The translations under genes and the position numbers were made by a program. Positions 10,990 through 38,500 of a stretch of DNA of 64,000 bases are shown here, one piece after another. The DNA is taken from contig BROG01000150.1 of assembly GCA_030159075.1 (NCBI GenBank), positions 580,001-644,000 on the forward strand, read 5' to 3'. The notes beneath the pieces are model-generated. The model ran no database searches, was not told the origin of the DNA, and was given only the letters and a program-made list of their open reading frames with translations. This stretch comes from Atrina japonica (lineage: Eukaryota; Mollusca; Bivalvia; Pterioida; Pinnidae). How positions within the stretch are numbered: the first letter of the stretch is position 1; every line of letters begins with the position of its first letter.

Positions 10990-12750
10990 TAAATCTTTCA
11001 ATCTATGAAATCGGTATTGTGTGATTTGTTATTTCATTACTGTCAACACAATTTTGTGTATTCATTAATTGTTATGTTTTGGAATGTTATGTATGTTTTG
11101 CAGTAGCCTATATGATTTTTGCATGTGACAATGCGTGTATGAAATCCTGTCAAACTAAAGACTTTGTTTTACCTGTATGTTTTATATAATGTTGATTTGT
11201 ATCAGTATTTTCGTATGTTCCAAGATGTACACAAAATGTTCAAGTGAGTTTTAAATAAATGAACAGAGTATTTCTACCAAATTTTCAGTTTAATTATTGT
11301 CGGCGGTAGTCATGGTAACCAATTTATTATTTATTTTGTCAGTATGTTCTATTATAACATACAACAGTTATTCCGGGATACATTCTGATCATCAAACGAT
11401 GTTTGAAACTCAGGTTTGGAATTGTTATCGATCATTAACCCATTCACCCTTAAAGACATATTTGGACTGGTCTTAATCATTGTTGTAGAGAAGAGTCCAT
11501 TTTTTCAGGGTTTGATGAGGTAAAGGACTTGACTTATATAAACCAGGATCTGGTCAACGAGCTGATGCCTTTATAAAAACACCATCTGTTTAGATCGTTG
11601 ATTTAAGACTAATAGTAATAGTTAAGGAGTGTGATATTCCGTATGAAATTTGTTTACAAGACTATCCATTTACATTTTTATGGCTTGTATTCCAAATACT
11701 GTTGTTGTAGCTATAATGACAAACAGTTGTCACACACAATCAAAAGCGTGTTTGTACAACGGAATTACCCTGGTAATTTCAAACATTTGAAACAAGATCT
11801 TCAAAGCCCAAATACTAACTGGTCACTGAGCATCATTTTAGGGGGCTTCTTAGCGAGTATATACATTTTACCTAATGGAAGCTCTGTATCTGTGGCTTAT
11901 CCCGAAGATTTAAGGAAACGGCTGAGAGTTGCTTTCACATAAAAAGGAGGGAGAGTTGAACAGTTTTTATGGGTTTTTTTCATTACAAGGCACGTGCGCA
12001 CAAGTTACTTATTGCACTAGCCGCTATTAATGAATGTACGCGTTAACAACTTAATAAAATGTACCACCTTATAAGTCCACAAGCATCTCCATTTTAGTCC
12101 CAAGTCCCAGTTGTGTGGAAAAAGATATTTTATGATCATGTAATCATGTCACTCTGGTTTGAAGACAAAACTGAAGACATCTGGTCTAAAGCTTTTAATT
12201 GGTGATTTTTTAATTGTGTTTTACGCCACAGTAAATATTTTCTCAGTAATATAGTGATGATCAGTTTTAATGGTGGAGAAGAACCTCCGGTTGAAAAGTA
12301 CTCGGGGAGAGACAGTTGGCCTTTCACAAGTAAACTGGTAGACTATCTCACGGCTCGAACTCGCACTGGCCAGAGGCTTTAAAGCGCGATGCTATAACAA
12401 CTCGTCCAAGTCCAAGGCGGTCCGAGTTTGAAAGAAAACTTTACGTTACGTTACGCGATGCACTGACTTAATGGAGACGTTAGTCTGTTAGACATGATAT
12501 ATTTACAATAAATACTATTACGAACGTGTTGAGCTTCCCTCATTCTCAGAAAACTTATCTTAAAAATCTTAGAGAGATCATGTCTGTCATGCATAATATA
12601 TAGCCACGGAAACGAAGTGTTTGTTACATTACAAACGAGGAACAACCTTCCTACAGTGGAATCCACAGTAACTTGAACTCTGTTACAGTGAAATCCCGCT
12701 TTATTCTATATGATTATGATTCTCCGGTCAAACTGCTTCATTACCAGTAT
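10990..12750. other. No supported gene
   Basis: AT-rich, mostly unique sequence. A 103-codon frame at 11631-11942 has no recognisable domain and no coding bias I can see. Bases 12330-12420 contain a short tRNA-like fragment in reverse orientation (GGCTCGAACTCGCACTGGCC), possibly a decayed SINE. Confidence 0.4.
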
Positions 12751-12754
12751 AACC

Positions 12755-12885
12755 CCCCTACTGCTCAATGGCCGTAAGTGCCGAGCATAGGGCAAAATTT
12801 GAAGCCCTTCACCGGCATTTGATGACGTCTCCATATGAGTGAAATATTCTCGAGTGGGACGTTAAACAACAAACAAACCAGTATA
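12755..12885. repeat. Dispersed mollusc repeat fragment (SINE body-like)
   Basis: Contains GCCGAGCATAGGGCAAAATT, CACCGGCATTTGATGACGTC and GTGGGACGTTAAACAACAAA. These also occur, more diverged, in the SINE-like copies at 21265-21508 and 34650-34925, so this is a third copy of that family lacking the tRNA-like head. Confidence 0.6.
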
Positions 12886-12894
12886 ACCCAGTTA

Positions 12895-13560
12895 TTTTGA
12901 AAACCCGTCGTTCGTCTGTTAATTTTTGAATTTAAACATCTTCTTCTCAAGAACCAGTGGGCCAATTTTAACAAAACTTGGCATATAGCATCCTCATGTG
13001 AAGCCGCATAATGTTTGCGAATGAAAAAGGGATAGGACCAATAGAGGCCCTAAAGGGGCCAAAAGAACCAAAACTTGGTATGTCTTTAAAAATCTTCTCA
13101 TGAACCAATGATCAGATAAGTTTCAAACTTCAAACTTTGTATGCATGATTGTAAAATCAATATCTATAAAGTTTGCGAACGAAATTGAAATCTGTCCATA
13201 AACGAGCCACTAAGGGGCGCTTCAGTAACACAGGGTATATTTGTATTACAAATTGTTTAATAACTCAAAAAACTTTGTATACAAAGATATATGAGAAAGT
13301 TGTTAGGAATTATCTGAGGATCATTTTGACAAAATTTCAAGGTCATGGGGTCAAAGGTCAAGGTCACAGGCACCTAAGTAAATGGAAAATAGAAGTTTAT
13401 TTTGTAAACTTTTCAACATTTTTTACTACTTCTCCAGAACCATTGGACAAATTTGAACCAAACTTGACAGGAAGTATAATCATGTAAAGCCGCATAATGT
13501 TTGCAGATGAAAAGGGGATTGGACCAAACATGGCTGCCATGGCTAAATATAGAACGAATG
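12895..13560. repeat. Dispersed bivalve-type repeat
   Basis: Contains TTCTTCTCAAGAACCAGTGG, CCAATTTTAACAAAACTTGG and AAGGTCATGGGGTCAAAGGT. The same block recurs at 63470-63760 (TCTCAAGAACCACAGGGCCA). Two diverged sub-units can be seen (12890-13090 and 13390-13540). Confidence 0.6.
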
Positions 13561-13599
13561 AGTCAGCAGATATTTTTGTTTTAATACATGTATCTCCAA

Positions 13600-14245
13600 A
13601 ATTATTAAAGCTAGAGAAAAAAGCATTACCTTAAAATGAGCAGCTTGCAAAAATATACAAATATATGTATTTCATTTCGGTGGAAATTGTCGGGTCGACC
13701 CCTATGTGAGTTATTTCCTATTGTTTGTGAATTTTCCATGTTTTTGGATGTTTTTTTGTTGACATTATCCTGAAAAGTGTAATAGGTAGAGTAAAAGTGA
13801 AAGAACCAAAAATGTTCAGCATGCAATGGTCTACAAAAAAGTCAATAGGGCAGAAATTGTCAGATTGCCCCTTAAGGGAGTTTTTCCCCCTTTTAAGTGG
13901 ATTTTTTTATGTTTTTGGATTTTGTTTTTTACATTATCGTGAAAAGTATAATAGGTAGAGTAAAAGTGATAGAAGCAAAAATGTTCATTATGCAAATATC
14001 TACAAAAAGTCAATAGGGCCGAATTGTTAGGTTGCCTATTATGGGAGTTATTTCCCCTTTTAAGTGGATTTTTCATGTTTTTGGACGTTTTTTGACATTA
14101 TCTTAAAAAGTTTAATAGGTGAACAGGCAAAAATGTTCAGCATGCAAAGATCTACAAAAAAGCCAATAAGGCTGAAATTGTCAGATTATCCTTTAAGGGA
14201 GTTATTTCCCCTTTTAAGTGGATTTATTTCAATATATTGTCAGTA
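13600..14245. repeat. Tandem repeat, ~150-165 bp unit, about four copies
   Basis: Units share TTTTTGACATTATC followed by AAAAGTNTAATAGGT, AAAAATGTTCAGCATGCAA, CTACAAAAAAGTCAATAGG and GGGAGTTATTTCCCCTTTTA. Open frames across it arise from the repeat. Confidence 0.8.
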
Positions 14246-15186
14246 AATACATTTCACTCAGGTGAATATTAAAGCCCAATGAGCTTACTGTTTTCCATGT
14301 TTATTTGCCATTTTATCTTTTACTCATTTTTTTTATGTTTTCTGCAGTGTTGACCAATATTGTCAGGTGAGCGACTTAAAGCCCCTTGGGTCTGTTGTTT
14401 TTGTTTGTTTGTATGCCGTACAATTTTCAGTTATATGGCAGCAGCCAGTTTTGAATGGTACAGGAAACAACTCGGTTGTGATATAATTGGGAAGAGACAA
14501 CCGGCCTTCCGCAAGTAAACGTTCTCACAAAATCAGCTAAAGTTTCAATGCGACTACAACCCCATACCTGTCAAGTCTACCGATTTCGGCGGTAGTCTAC
14601 TGATTTTTTTATTCATCTACCGCTAAGAAAAAATCTACAGATTTTTACCGATTTTTCTAATTTTCAACCGATTTCCGGAAATTTCTACCGCTTCTTTTCC
14701 ATTTTCCTGCGGTCGGTAGACGTTTCTGTCAGCATTAAATGTAAATTTCAGTAAAATAAAATAGCTTGAAGTTCTGGCGTCTCCATTCCATTGCCATCTA
14801 TGTTACAGAAGTCCCTTATACCTTCCAAATGGTCAACAGGAACGTGGACTAATAAGACCATACATAGGTGTTTATCATCGGACGTGTGCTAGGGGTAATA
14901 GAGTATTATCAATATCTTACGAACGAACGTAACTTTCCCGAACTTCCCGTATCTGTACCAATTTTCCGTAACGGGGCCAGTTATTTTCTTAATTTATTTA
15001 TAGAATATATAGAGTTTTAATTCGATAATTTACACTTTTAAAGTGTTTTACAGTGTAAATCCAATTTCTAGAATGCAAAATTGATAAAATGAAGACGAAC
15101 AAAAGCAAATTATGGACCTAATTATATAATAATGAAGTATGTCTGCCATACGCCAGTGATTTTACACTTCGCTCTCAAACCAATAC

Positions 15187-15489
<303 letters not shown>

Positions 15490-15857
15490 TGTGTAGAGGA
15501 AGAGAGCAATTAGGAGAATATAGGGAGAGGGATGAGAGAGATTGATGGTTATAAGAAAGATTGGGAGGGATAGATGTGTAGAGGGAGAGACTAATGAGGA
15601 TAAGACAATTGGGGAAAGGGAGACAGATGGCGAGAAGAGGTGGAAAGATGGGGAGAGAAATTGGAAGAGGGAGAGAGTAGGGGAAAGGAAGAGAGCGATG
15701 GAGAGAACAGACAGATGGGGAGAGGGAGAGAGGAGAGAGAGATACGTGGGGAGAGGGGTGGAAAATAAATGACTAGAGGCACACGAGATACATACTGGAA
15801 TTTGAAAACAAATATGTTTGACAAGCAAAAACAAATAGGGTGATCATACTTCAAATG

Positions 15858-16012
15858 CAGGGGCGGATCCAGGATTTTTTGAAAGGGGTGAGTTAAGAAT
15901 TTTTATCATTAGGAAATGCGAACACCAAAGGTGCGTTCCTTCAGAGGCGAGGGATCTGGGGCCGTTTTGGATTTTTCAAGGGGGGTTGCAACCCCCTCTA
16001 AATCCGCCCATG
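15858..16012. repeat. Dispersed repeat with GGGGCGGATCCAGGATTTTT
   Basis: The motif GGGGCGGATCCAGGATTTTT with a following purine-rich stretch recurs at 59958-59990 (GGGGCGGATCCAGGAATTTT). A reversed CCTCTAAATCCGCCCATGAA lies near 15993, suggesting a short element with inverted ends. Confidence 0.5.
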
Positions 16013-16321
16013 AAATGCCTATATGTAGGCCAACATGTTATACAGATGTCTAAAATGGAAGGAATACTAGGCCTTCCTTTCCGACCGAAAACGTTTGTTC
16101 TCTGTTTCCTGTTTGAAATTAAATTATCAACCCCTGTTTTTCCGACCCAAACTGATAAAAGTAGTAAATACTGCTACTTAAAATTGAAACTTTCACTGGA
16201 AGTTGATATAAGCGTCATTTTGTAATTTTAAATTATCGGGTGGTAGTAAATACAAACGTTTCAGCATGACAGTTTTTATCATGCTGGATTTTTTTATTTC
16301 TTGCATGACAGTTTTTTTTCA

Positions 16322-16642
16322 AGTAGTAAATTGTATTCACTACCACCCGGTATTTTTTTTAAAAAAGAAACCAACATGAACATATGGATTGAAAAAAGGC
16401 CTCGGATCGGTCACCGGGCGTGTGCTCCAGTTTGCGTTTAAGTGGCTGATTTTGCGAAAAAAAAAATATATATACGTCCTTTACAGTAAATTGTATTCAC
16501 TACCACCCGGTAAATTTTTTTTTAAAAAAGAAACCAACATGAACATATGGATTGAAAAAATGCCTCGGATCGGGCGTGTGCTCCAGTTTCCGTTTAAGTG
16601 GCTTATTTTGCAAAAAAAAATATATATATACGTCCTTTACAT
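16322..16642. repeat. Direct duplication of ~160 bp
   Basis: TAGTAAATTGTATTCACTAC through ATATATACGTCCTTTACA appears twice (about 16322-16482 and 16483-16642) with few differences. This indicates a recent tandem duplication. Confidence 0.85.
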
Positions 16643-16759
16643 TTTCAAACATTAAACTCTTATTATGTATAATATATAAAATATACATTGTATATATGTA
16701 TAACATATATAATATTTATGTATGCATAACAGGCACACACCATCAACAAGGGAACAAAA

Positions 16760-16787
16760 TCCCCCCCCCCCCCCCCCCCCCCCCCCC
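16760..16787. repeat. Poly-C tract
   Basis: A run of about 27 cytosines. Its length is unlikely to be exact in any assembly. Confidence 0.9.
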
Positions 16788-17386
16788 ATCACCTGCACAA
16801 TTGAGGAAATAGGCTCTCAGAACCTTATCATCATTTTTGGTCCCCGCACCTTAAAACGATACTGTTTGTGTCGAAAAGTTAGCCATATTTGGTACATCCG
16901 CTATCAGATTGCATTACACAATTAATATTACATATTCTGTTCAATTCTAACCTCATTGTATACTAGTATTTATAAGGAACAGAGGTCCCATGACCTTTAG
17001 AACTACTGATGACTTCATAAATTTAATTATCTGTAGAAATTGTACGGAATAAAAATTAAGATCGCAGGCGGGTATTTCATATTGTACGATTACCGTCTTC
17101 GCCTATGTTCATTTTGTCAAATACTTGTATACGTATTATCTTACGTTTCCTGAGAGAACGGTTCATGCACAAAGAATAAAAACAGAAGTGGTCATCTTTT
17201 GTGGTAAACAGTTAACGCACATTATGGAATATTAACTCTCCAATATTTTGTATAAGCGATGATATCAATATTTATCTTAACATTTGTTTATTATTGTCGA
17301 TAATTCTCAATAGGTGTACTTCTGTGTGGGTGTGTGCCAAATAGAAAAAATAGAGTACACACATACACACGCACGCAAGCACACGT

Positions 17387-17421
<35 letters not shown>

Positions 17422-17424
17422 GAT

Positions 17425-19220
17425 TATATATATATAAATATTCATGCAACTCTGCCTATCCTTTGTAGGGTTCGTGATTTATTTTGGTTACGGAATATGG
17501 AAGAGTGCGGAAGGTAATAAGATAAAACTATTGAAAATTCAAGCAGAAGACAACGTAATTACGGAAACGTATCTTGAAAGCGATGAGAGGAATCCACTAC
17601 TCACAAATTCCTAGTCATGGAAAATTATTTTTTCTTTTAGATTGGAGTAATAATTTTAAAAGATTCGTGTCTCTGATTGAAGTACAATGTATTTGTACCC
17701 TAGTTTTCTCATATAGCAAAGACGTTTTTCTCTTTTTCCGACGATTGATTTCTGCCTTTTTATTAATTCTCGATATGAAAGCTCCCAAAATTTCTAATGT
17801 TGTAAATTCCAAGCGGAATTTTGTACGTGCATATAAATATCCATACATGTTCCGACATGACTATATAATTTTCAAATCAAGCGCCAGGTTTTACGAGTTG
17901 ATGGAACATCAACGCAGTTATGTTATGTAAGTTGTTTATTGGGAACAAGTCAACGCACATTTTGCACTATGGAGTTAATAACACATTATATTGCCGCAAA
18001 ATTACACATGTATGTGCATTTCAGCAACATAAACTGAACTTCAAGATTGAATCACACTTTTATTCGTAATTTTTTGCTTTTTAAAATGACGAAAATACAG
18101 TAACAATTCGCTGAAAAATATAGGTCTACAAGACTTGTTGAAATATATGATATTAAAGGTCAGTTCGGCGTCCTTTATGAATTTTAAGATATTATAAATT
18201 TGCTTTTGAATGTTAGTTTTCTATTATTATTTTTTACCATTATACTATTTGTGATAGAATTGACATTAAAAGCCATAGACTGGACTGTTAACAATTCTTG
18301 CGCATATGCAAATAAGATTTGGTCAAGTTTCCCTTACTGTGTATTGGCAAGATCTGTCTGTGAAGTTGGATATAGAAATTGCATCATTCCTCATTCACAT
18401 GATCTTAACTAATGAGAAAGTCGCGGCAGTCTTTGAAGTTGGGAAAAAGTTAAAGCGTAAGGGTATAATACTGCCCTGTCGCATAGAAATTTAATATCGA
18501 TGAAACGATATTTATAAGCACAAGATTTTATAATCATATCACTGATTTATGTAATTTAATGCATAATAAATTAGCCATCAGTACTCACATTAGGCCTAAT
18601 GTCTGACCCGATTTTTAGTTACTTTTTTGTAAAACCTAATTTACCGAATTGAAAAGTACGTATTCAGTGTACTGAGTGTATTATACCTCATTAAAACATA
18701 CGATTGCAATCAACTCGTATCAGTACTTTCAGAACTTTGATTATTAATTGCTGTTGTTCAGACGTTAACTCTTCAAATCTACTTTTTCTTATTAATGTAT
18801 ATCGTAAAATTATCTTGATACCCACACAAAAGTAGTGTACAAACGACAAAAGATCATATATACAATATGTCTTGCAATTATTCGCTAGATATTGGAATCA
18901 CAAAAAGTCTGTTCACGAATTTGCGCAAAATCAATCTTTTGTGATAACAGTATATAGTTTTCTATATTTCAAAGAGGAAAGTTAAGAATACCGGTGCAAG
19001 GACCCATTATATATATTTCCCCCGTCTGCATTGTATCAGAATAGACTGGAGGAAATAGTTTTCTGTAAATGTTTGCATAATAAGAAAAACAGCTTGAAAC
19101 AACGTGGTCACACATTGCATAATAGAAACGTATAATCTGATATTATTCTGAAATGTATTTTGTATTGACTGATTTCATGTTGTTTTTGACATTATATCGT
19201 GTATAATTAACAAGAAATAA
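17425..19220. other. No supported gene
   Basis: AT-rich sequence following a short (CA)n tract at about 17390-17418. Frames at 17574-17930 and 18200-18494 show no domain, splice context or codon character that would support a gene. Confidence 0.45.
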
Positions 19221-19369
19221 AAATAATGTTCATATTTTGTTTTGTTTTGTTGCTGCTTCTATATATGTTGTCATGGTTACTCTACCTCTCTGTTATGAAT
19301 GTTCATGTTGTTGTTTCAGTAAGTGCGTTTTTAATATTCTTGTTGTGTTTTTCCTTGTTGCTACCATTG

Positions 19370-20536
19370 TACACACACACACACACACACACTGTACTAC
19401 ACACACTACACACACACTGTACACACAAATTGTACACACACACTGTACACACACACACTGAACACACACTGTACACACATGCACTACACACACACTGTAC
19501 ACACACTGTACACACACACTATACACACTGTGCACACACACACTACACACACTGTACATATACACTACACACACACTGTAAACACACTGTACACACAAAC
19601 ACACTAAACACACACACACACTGTACACACATAATGTACACACACACTGCACACACACACTGTACACACACTCATACACACATACACACACACTCATACA
19701 TACATACACACACTCATAAACACACTGTACACATACTGTACACACACTCACACACACACTTTACACACACTACAAACACACTTTAAACACACACTGTACA
19801 CACACACTGTACACACACACTGTACACACACATGGTATACACTGTACACACACTGCACACACATACACCTTACACACTGTACAAGCACATACTGCACACA
19901 CTATACACACACACTCTACACACACACTGTACACACACTGTACACACACATTGTACACACAAACTGTACACACACGCTGTACACACACACTACACAGACA
20001 CACACTGTACACAGACACACACTGTCAGAGACACACTGTACACACACACTGTAAAAACACACTGTACACACACTGTACACAGACACACACTGCACACACA
20101 CACTGTACACACATACACTGTACACACTGCACACACACACTGTACACAAACACACTGTACACACACACTGTACACACACTGTACACACATACTGTATACA
20201 CACATACACTGTATACACACACACTACACACACACTGTACACACACACTGTACACACACACTGTACAAAACACACTGTACACGCACACACACACTGTACA
20301 CACATTGTATACACACACTATGCACACACACACTGTATACACACACTGTATACACACACTGTACACACACACTGTACACACACACACACACTCATACATA
20401 CATACACACACTGTATACACACACTGTACACACACACTGTACACACACACACACACTCATACATACATACACACACACTCATACATACATACACACACAC
20501 TCATACATACATACAGACATACTCATACATACATAA
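19370..20536. repeat. CACACTGTA-type mini/microsatellite, ~1.2 kb
   Basis: The array is built of (CA)n blocks punctuated by CTGTA, CTACA and CATACATA. Its period fits many frames, giving long HTHTVHT and CVQCVYS translations that are not genes. It ends in a (TA)n tract at 20541-20614. Confidence 0.95.
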
Positions 20537-20538
20537 AA

Positions 20539-20540
<2 letters not shown>

Positions 20541-20614
<74 letters not shown>
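20541..20614. repeat. (TA)n microsatellite
   Basis: About 37 uninterrupted TA units directly after the CACACTGTA array. A short tRNA box-B-like sequence (GTGGGTTCGAATCTCGC) follows at about 20649-20665, probably the tail end of a degraded SINE. Confidence 0.9.
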
Positions 20615-20616
<2 letters not shown>

Positions 20617-21264
20617 GGTGTTGTTGCTGCCTCTATAGTAAATGAGGCGTGGGTTCGAATCTCGCTTGGGGTAATTAAAATTGTTATCAGGTTTTTCTCC
20701 GTCTGATGTGAAAATGTTGCCAGAAAATTAGGTCATTCTAATTTTTTTATGTTTAGCGTCCACCCTTTAACCAAAACCCTATCTTTCTATCAGGAAAAAT
20801 GCGACAGAAAAAGCACAATGCATTTTAGGAGACAATGCAATTTTATATACATTTATAATTTTTACTGATATGTTGGATAATCGAATTAAAAAATGAATTA
20901 AAATTATGGACACCATATCTTTGGCACAAACTTATAAATAACTTATTGAATAATAGTTTTCACATTGATGAACACAAATGTTCATTTTTAACTGTTCATT
21001 TTAGTTTTTTCCTCCCAGATGTTTATGTTTTTTCTCTGTTTTGTGATATCAAAACCAATCCGTCGCGGACGCTAGACAGCGAAAAAACTTGCCTAATTTG
21101 TTTTCATTTGCAAACTTTGTAGATATTTACTTAAAACAATTATGCATACAAAATTTGAAAGACATCTGATCACTGGATCATGAAAAGACGATATTAAAAT
21201 GTGTACCAAGTTTTGGTCCTTTTTGGCCTTTGGGGGTTCAACAGGTCCTCTGTTTGCTTTGTTT

Positions 21265-21508
21265 ATTGTTGTTTAACGTACCACTCAAGAATCTTTCACT
21301 CACATGAAGACGTCACCAAATGCCGGTGAAGGGCTTCAAAATTTGGCCTCTGCTCGGCACTCACAGCCATAGAGCAGTGAGGATTCTTTAACGTGCCGAC
21401 ACCTACTGTGACACGGGACCACGGTTTTAACTGTCTCATTCAAAAGACAGGAAAGCTGCCTGCTGGACTCGAACTCGAACTCTACGGACTAAGCCAGGCC
21501 GGCTCGCC
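21265..21508 (-). repeat. tRNA-derived SINE-like element
   Basis: Read on the minus strand it opens with GCCGGCCTGGCTTAGTC, box A-like, then GAGTTCGAGTTCGAGTCC, box B-like. A conserved body follows (CGGCACGTTAAAGAATCCTC, GCCGAGCAGAGGCCAAATTT) and a 3' end with GTACGTTAAACAACAATAAA. It is the same family as 34650-34925. Confidence 0.7.
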
Positions 21509-21509
21509 T

Positions 21510-22704
21510 TGTTTCGTAAATCCACCATAATGACTCACACAGTGAAAAAGATCATACCGTATAAGACCCTTTGGGATGTCTTTATAGAACACCTCTTACA
21601 GAACAATTTTGAGTTATTGGTCTTTTATTTATGTATATGTATATGGTATTGGGCCGATACAGTCATGTTATAATTAAACACTTAAGTTTTGGCGAAAATA
21701 AAATTTTAAACATCATCTATGAAAGACAAAAAAAAAACATTTGTTGCGAGTATAACTGTTTTTAATAACAAAAGTAATACACAAAACGAAGCATTGTTTC
21801 CGATACATGAAGTGAAAGAGTTCAGTGGAACCGAATTGACTATAGGTGAGCTTTTCTGTATATGCATTAAAAGATATATAATTAACATACAAAAAAAGTA
21901 AACGACATATATATAATAAAAACATTATAACAAAATATTGCAATATATTTACACATTTTGAATATCTTACAGTTTAAGTGATCAATTTTTAGTACAAAAT
22001 AAAACAAAAATATATTTGCAATTCACCGTAAACGATACGTCAAGTGGTAGCAATATAAAACATTACTTGACGCATGCAAAGAATCTCATGAAAGAATTAA
22101 AATGTTTAGATTGGTAACAAGTGGCATTCACATCAGCTGACTATTTTCAAAGCTAAGCAACAAAAGTTTCAATATATACCACGACTGAAAAAATTAACAT
22201 TTTTGCGGGCGGCCTCTCCACAAAGAACATTGCGTGTAAAAGTGAATTGTTGACTTAACTGTCCCAAGGATAAGTGGATGGAGAAGAAAGTTTGAGAGCC
22301 AAACATGTTAAGCATACAAATATCTGCAAAATGTCAACAAGGCTGACAGTGTCGAGTGGTTGCTTAAGGGATATGTTTTTCATTTTTACTGGCTTGTTCA
22401 TGTTGTCAGCTGTTTTGGCGGTTGTCTTATTAACTATCATATATATCATATAAAAGGTATTAGCACATTCAGATCTATAATTCTCAATCTGGTCGAAATC
22501 TTCAGGTGGCTGTAAATGGGAGTTATTTTAAATTACTTGGTAGCCGTATCACAGAGCCCACAGAGACAAGGAAATCAGCTGCGCAAATGTTTTATCAATT
22601 TCTAAAATCATGCACGTCTGTGCCGAAGAAGGACAAACATATGGTCTATAATGACTGAGTATATTGTATTATGATGCAAATTGATAATTTCAAATGTAAT
22701 TGAC

Positions 22705-22787
<83 letters not shown>

Positions 22788-23300
22788 AGTCAGGTGAGAA
22801 ATAAGGCTTAGATGAACCTCTAGTTGAAATTTTGCCAACAAATACGTAATGTCCATATCTGAATCACACAAAAAATGATAAGAAAATCGTAATTAAGGCA
22901 GCACTGGTTTGAAATGTCATTTTGCAATTATCAAATAACTCTATATGTATTCAAGAAAAATAACAGGGCATGTTTACCGATTATGATGGTAAAATGGTGC
23001 AGAAATATCTTATACATGTATCTGGTGACATATCTATGTAAATGTAAATCTGTTAAAGCGTATTCAAGTAAGCACACTATTCATTTCAAATGAATAAGTT
23101 GTACACAGTAATGCACGTGTTTTTTAAATTTGATTTAAAACACTTAATTTGTAATTGTTCAGAGTACGGGAATTTCCCTTCATCTCTGCAATAAACAAGA
23201 ACTCAGATTTTGGTAGCACGAAGACAAAAATGTTTCTAAAGTTTCGAATAAATTTCAGACAAATGTTTAGTACGAGTCTGTTTTAATAATATTTTACATT
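21510..23300. other. No supported gene
   Basis: AT-rich sequence downstream (3') of the alkaline phosphatase stop codon, with a (TA)n tract at 22706-22785. The 3' UTR of that gene must lie within its right end; I could not fix a poly(A) site. Confidence 0.45.
22706..22785. repeat. (TA)n microsatellite
   Basis: About 40 TA units. Confidence 0.95.
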
Positions 23301-23317
23301 ACATTTACATTTATTCA

Positions 23318-36752
<13,435 letters not shown>

Positions 36753-38180
36753 ATCGGGCTCACGTGCTCTTGATAAAATAACCAGTACGGCAACAGTTTC
36801 AAAGTTACTCTTCCGTGACGCTGCTACAGGTAACATACAGCGAAAATGAATCCTATGACCCACCTTCTATCTATTCTGGAATGAACGCAAAACATGTATA
36901 TCAATGAAAAGGTATTTCACCTCCGTTCACATTTTAATTTACATTGCTATTCACGGGAAGTACCTTTTCTATGTTGAATATTAAAGTTCAAAATTTAGAT
37001 CAGTGCTGTTGCTTAATATCAAATACTTTTCAGAGTTTGTAACGTCACTCCTAACTGACACCGCACGTCCTAAGATCGAGACTCACTTTTGCTAAAGCCA
37101 TTTTTATAAGCATTTCACTTCACCTGATATTTAGAGCCCTATGATCGCCCATTTGCGATCAGTACGGCTTACAAAAAAATATACTGGTCGGGCACCAATA
37201 ACCGCCCGGTACCAGTAGCCGGCTTTTGCATTATTTCGGCCATATAGAACACGATTTTGTGAGATTGTTTTTTAGATTCTAGATCAGTCATGAGATGACA
37301 CATTTTTCTCAAACAGAATGCAAAATATTGTCATAGTACGTAATAAAGTCGAAATCACACCATAGCAAGCTACTGGTCCCCGACCCGTAGTAGCCTTGTT
37401 CTCACACTTCAATGAGTTGCTTGGTTTGCAAGTAGACTCTAATACAAGAGGGGTTCCCTACCGAAGTAAGACGGCTTTGCGTAATATTCATGTCCACCTC
37501 AGATAAGAAAGATCATAGCCGTCGTTTTCATAAGAATAAACCGGATGTATTTGAAGTAAATCCAAACTACCAGTCTGGAGACTTTATTAAGCAGTTGAAA
37601 AACATAATGCTAAAACGTGGCCGATGACATCCATGTTTATTTATAATATACATAGGCCCTATGCCCCGACATTGTCCGGACGGGGTTTTATGTGCATTTA
37701 ACAGGAAAATAGTGTAATAAAGTTGTGATTTTATGAAACTTCGGATTATAACCTACACATATAACCAATAAATTGTATACATTTATATGTGTATAGTAAT
37801 TGGCATGCTTCATGATTCGCCAAACCCGTTCTGGTCAATCAGCGATCGGCACGAAGCAAGCCTATCGAGATAATAAAAAACAGAAAATGTATACAAATAT
37901 TTGGTCAAATGTGTAGTTTATATCCTGAAGTTTCATAAAATCACAACTTTATTACACTATTTTTTTTTTTTAAATGGTGGTCACATTTAGACTCACCCAA
38001 ATCAACAAAAAGTGCAGTCTAATGTCATAATTTGGGAGTGGCAAGGTTAATATTTTAATATTTTAAATCATAAACTCAAGAATTCTGACAGTGGACTAAT
38101 GTAATCCAATAGTGGTTTTAGGGGTCAAATGAAGGAAGTGAAAAACATTGACGCGTTAGTTAGCTACTTCCTGTGACTAA
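36753..38180. other. Upstream region of the phosphatase gene with a foldback copy
   Basis: This 1.4 kb separates the phosphatase start codon from Polinton-derived sequence. It must hold the 5' UTR and promoter, which I cannot delimit. Bases 37655-37990 are a second copy of the foldback family. Bases 37685-38180 reappear after the scrambled element copy (43454-44062). Confidence 0.5.
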
Positions 38181-38470
38181 AGTAGTATATGTAAGGCACT
38201 TGAGCTCACCTTTTTCCAAGAACTGTCTGTACGTGTCGATTTCCCGGAATTCCGTTTGTCACGTCCCCATTTGTGACCCCGTTTGTTATTTATATACGTG
38301 GATATATATAAAAATACTGTGTGTGTGTTTGTTTGTACGCGTTAGATGGTTTTTTCAATTTTATCTGTGCGTATAGACGACACGCTCCCGTGCTCGCCAG
38401 GTAAAACTAACCGCACGAGTGTGTCCTGGTAGGTGCTCCAACGGTATAGTGTAGTAAATATTGAAAAGGC
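38181..38470 (+). repeat. Polinton terminal inverted repeat, partial copy
   Basis: Nearly identical to 44626-44915, differing by a few bases such as TTTTTCCAAGAAC versus TTTTTCCTAGAAC. At that position it agrees with the right-hand repeat of the complete element. Confidence 0.9.
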
Positions 38471-38500
38471 CATAAGTAATTACACCTCAATTTAAAAAAC

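Noticed and set aside
11631..11942. 103-codon frame as a gene
   Set aside because: No recognisable motif, splice context or conserved pattern; expected by chance at this length in the window.
16722..16925. Proline-rich protein
   Set aside because: Translation of a poly-C tract.
19226..20706. Large HTHTVHT and CVQCVYS proteins
   Set aside because: Translations of the CACACTGTA array on both strands.
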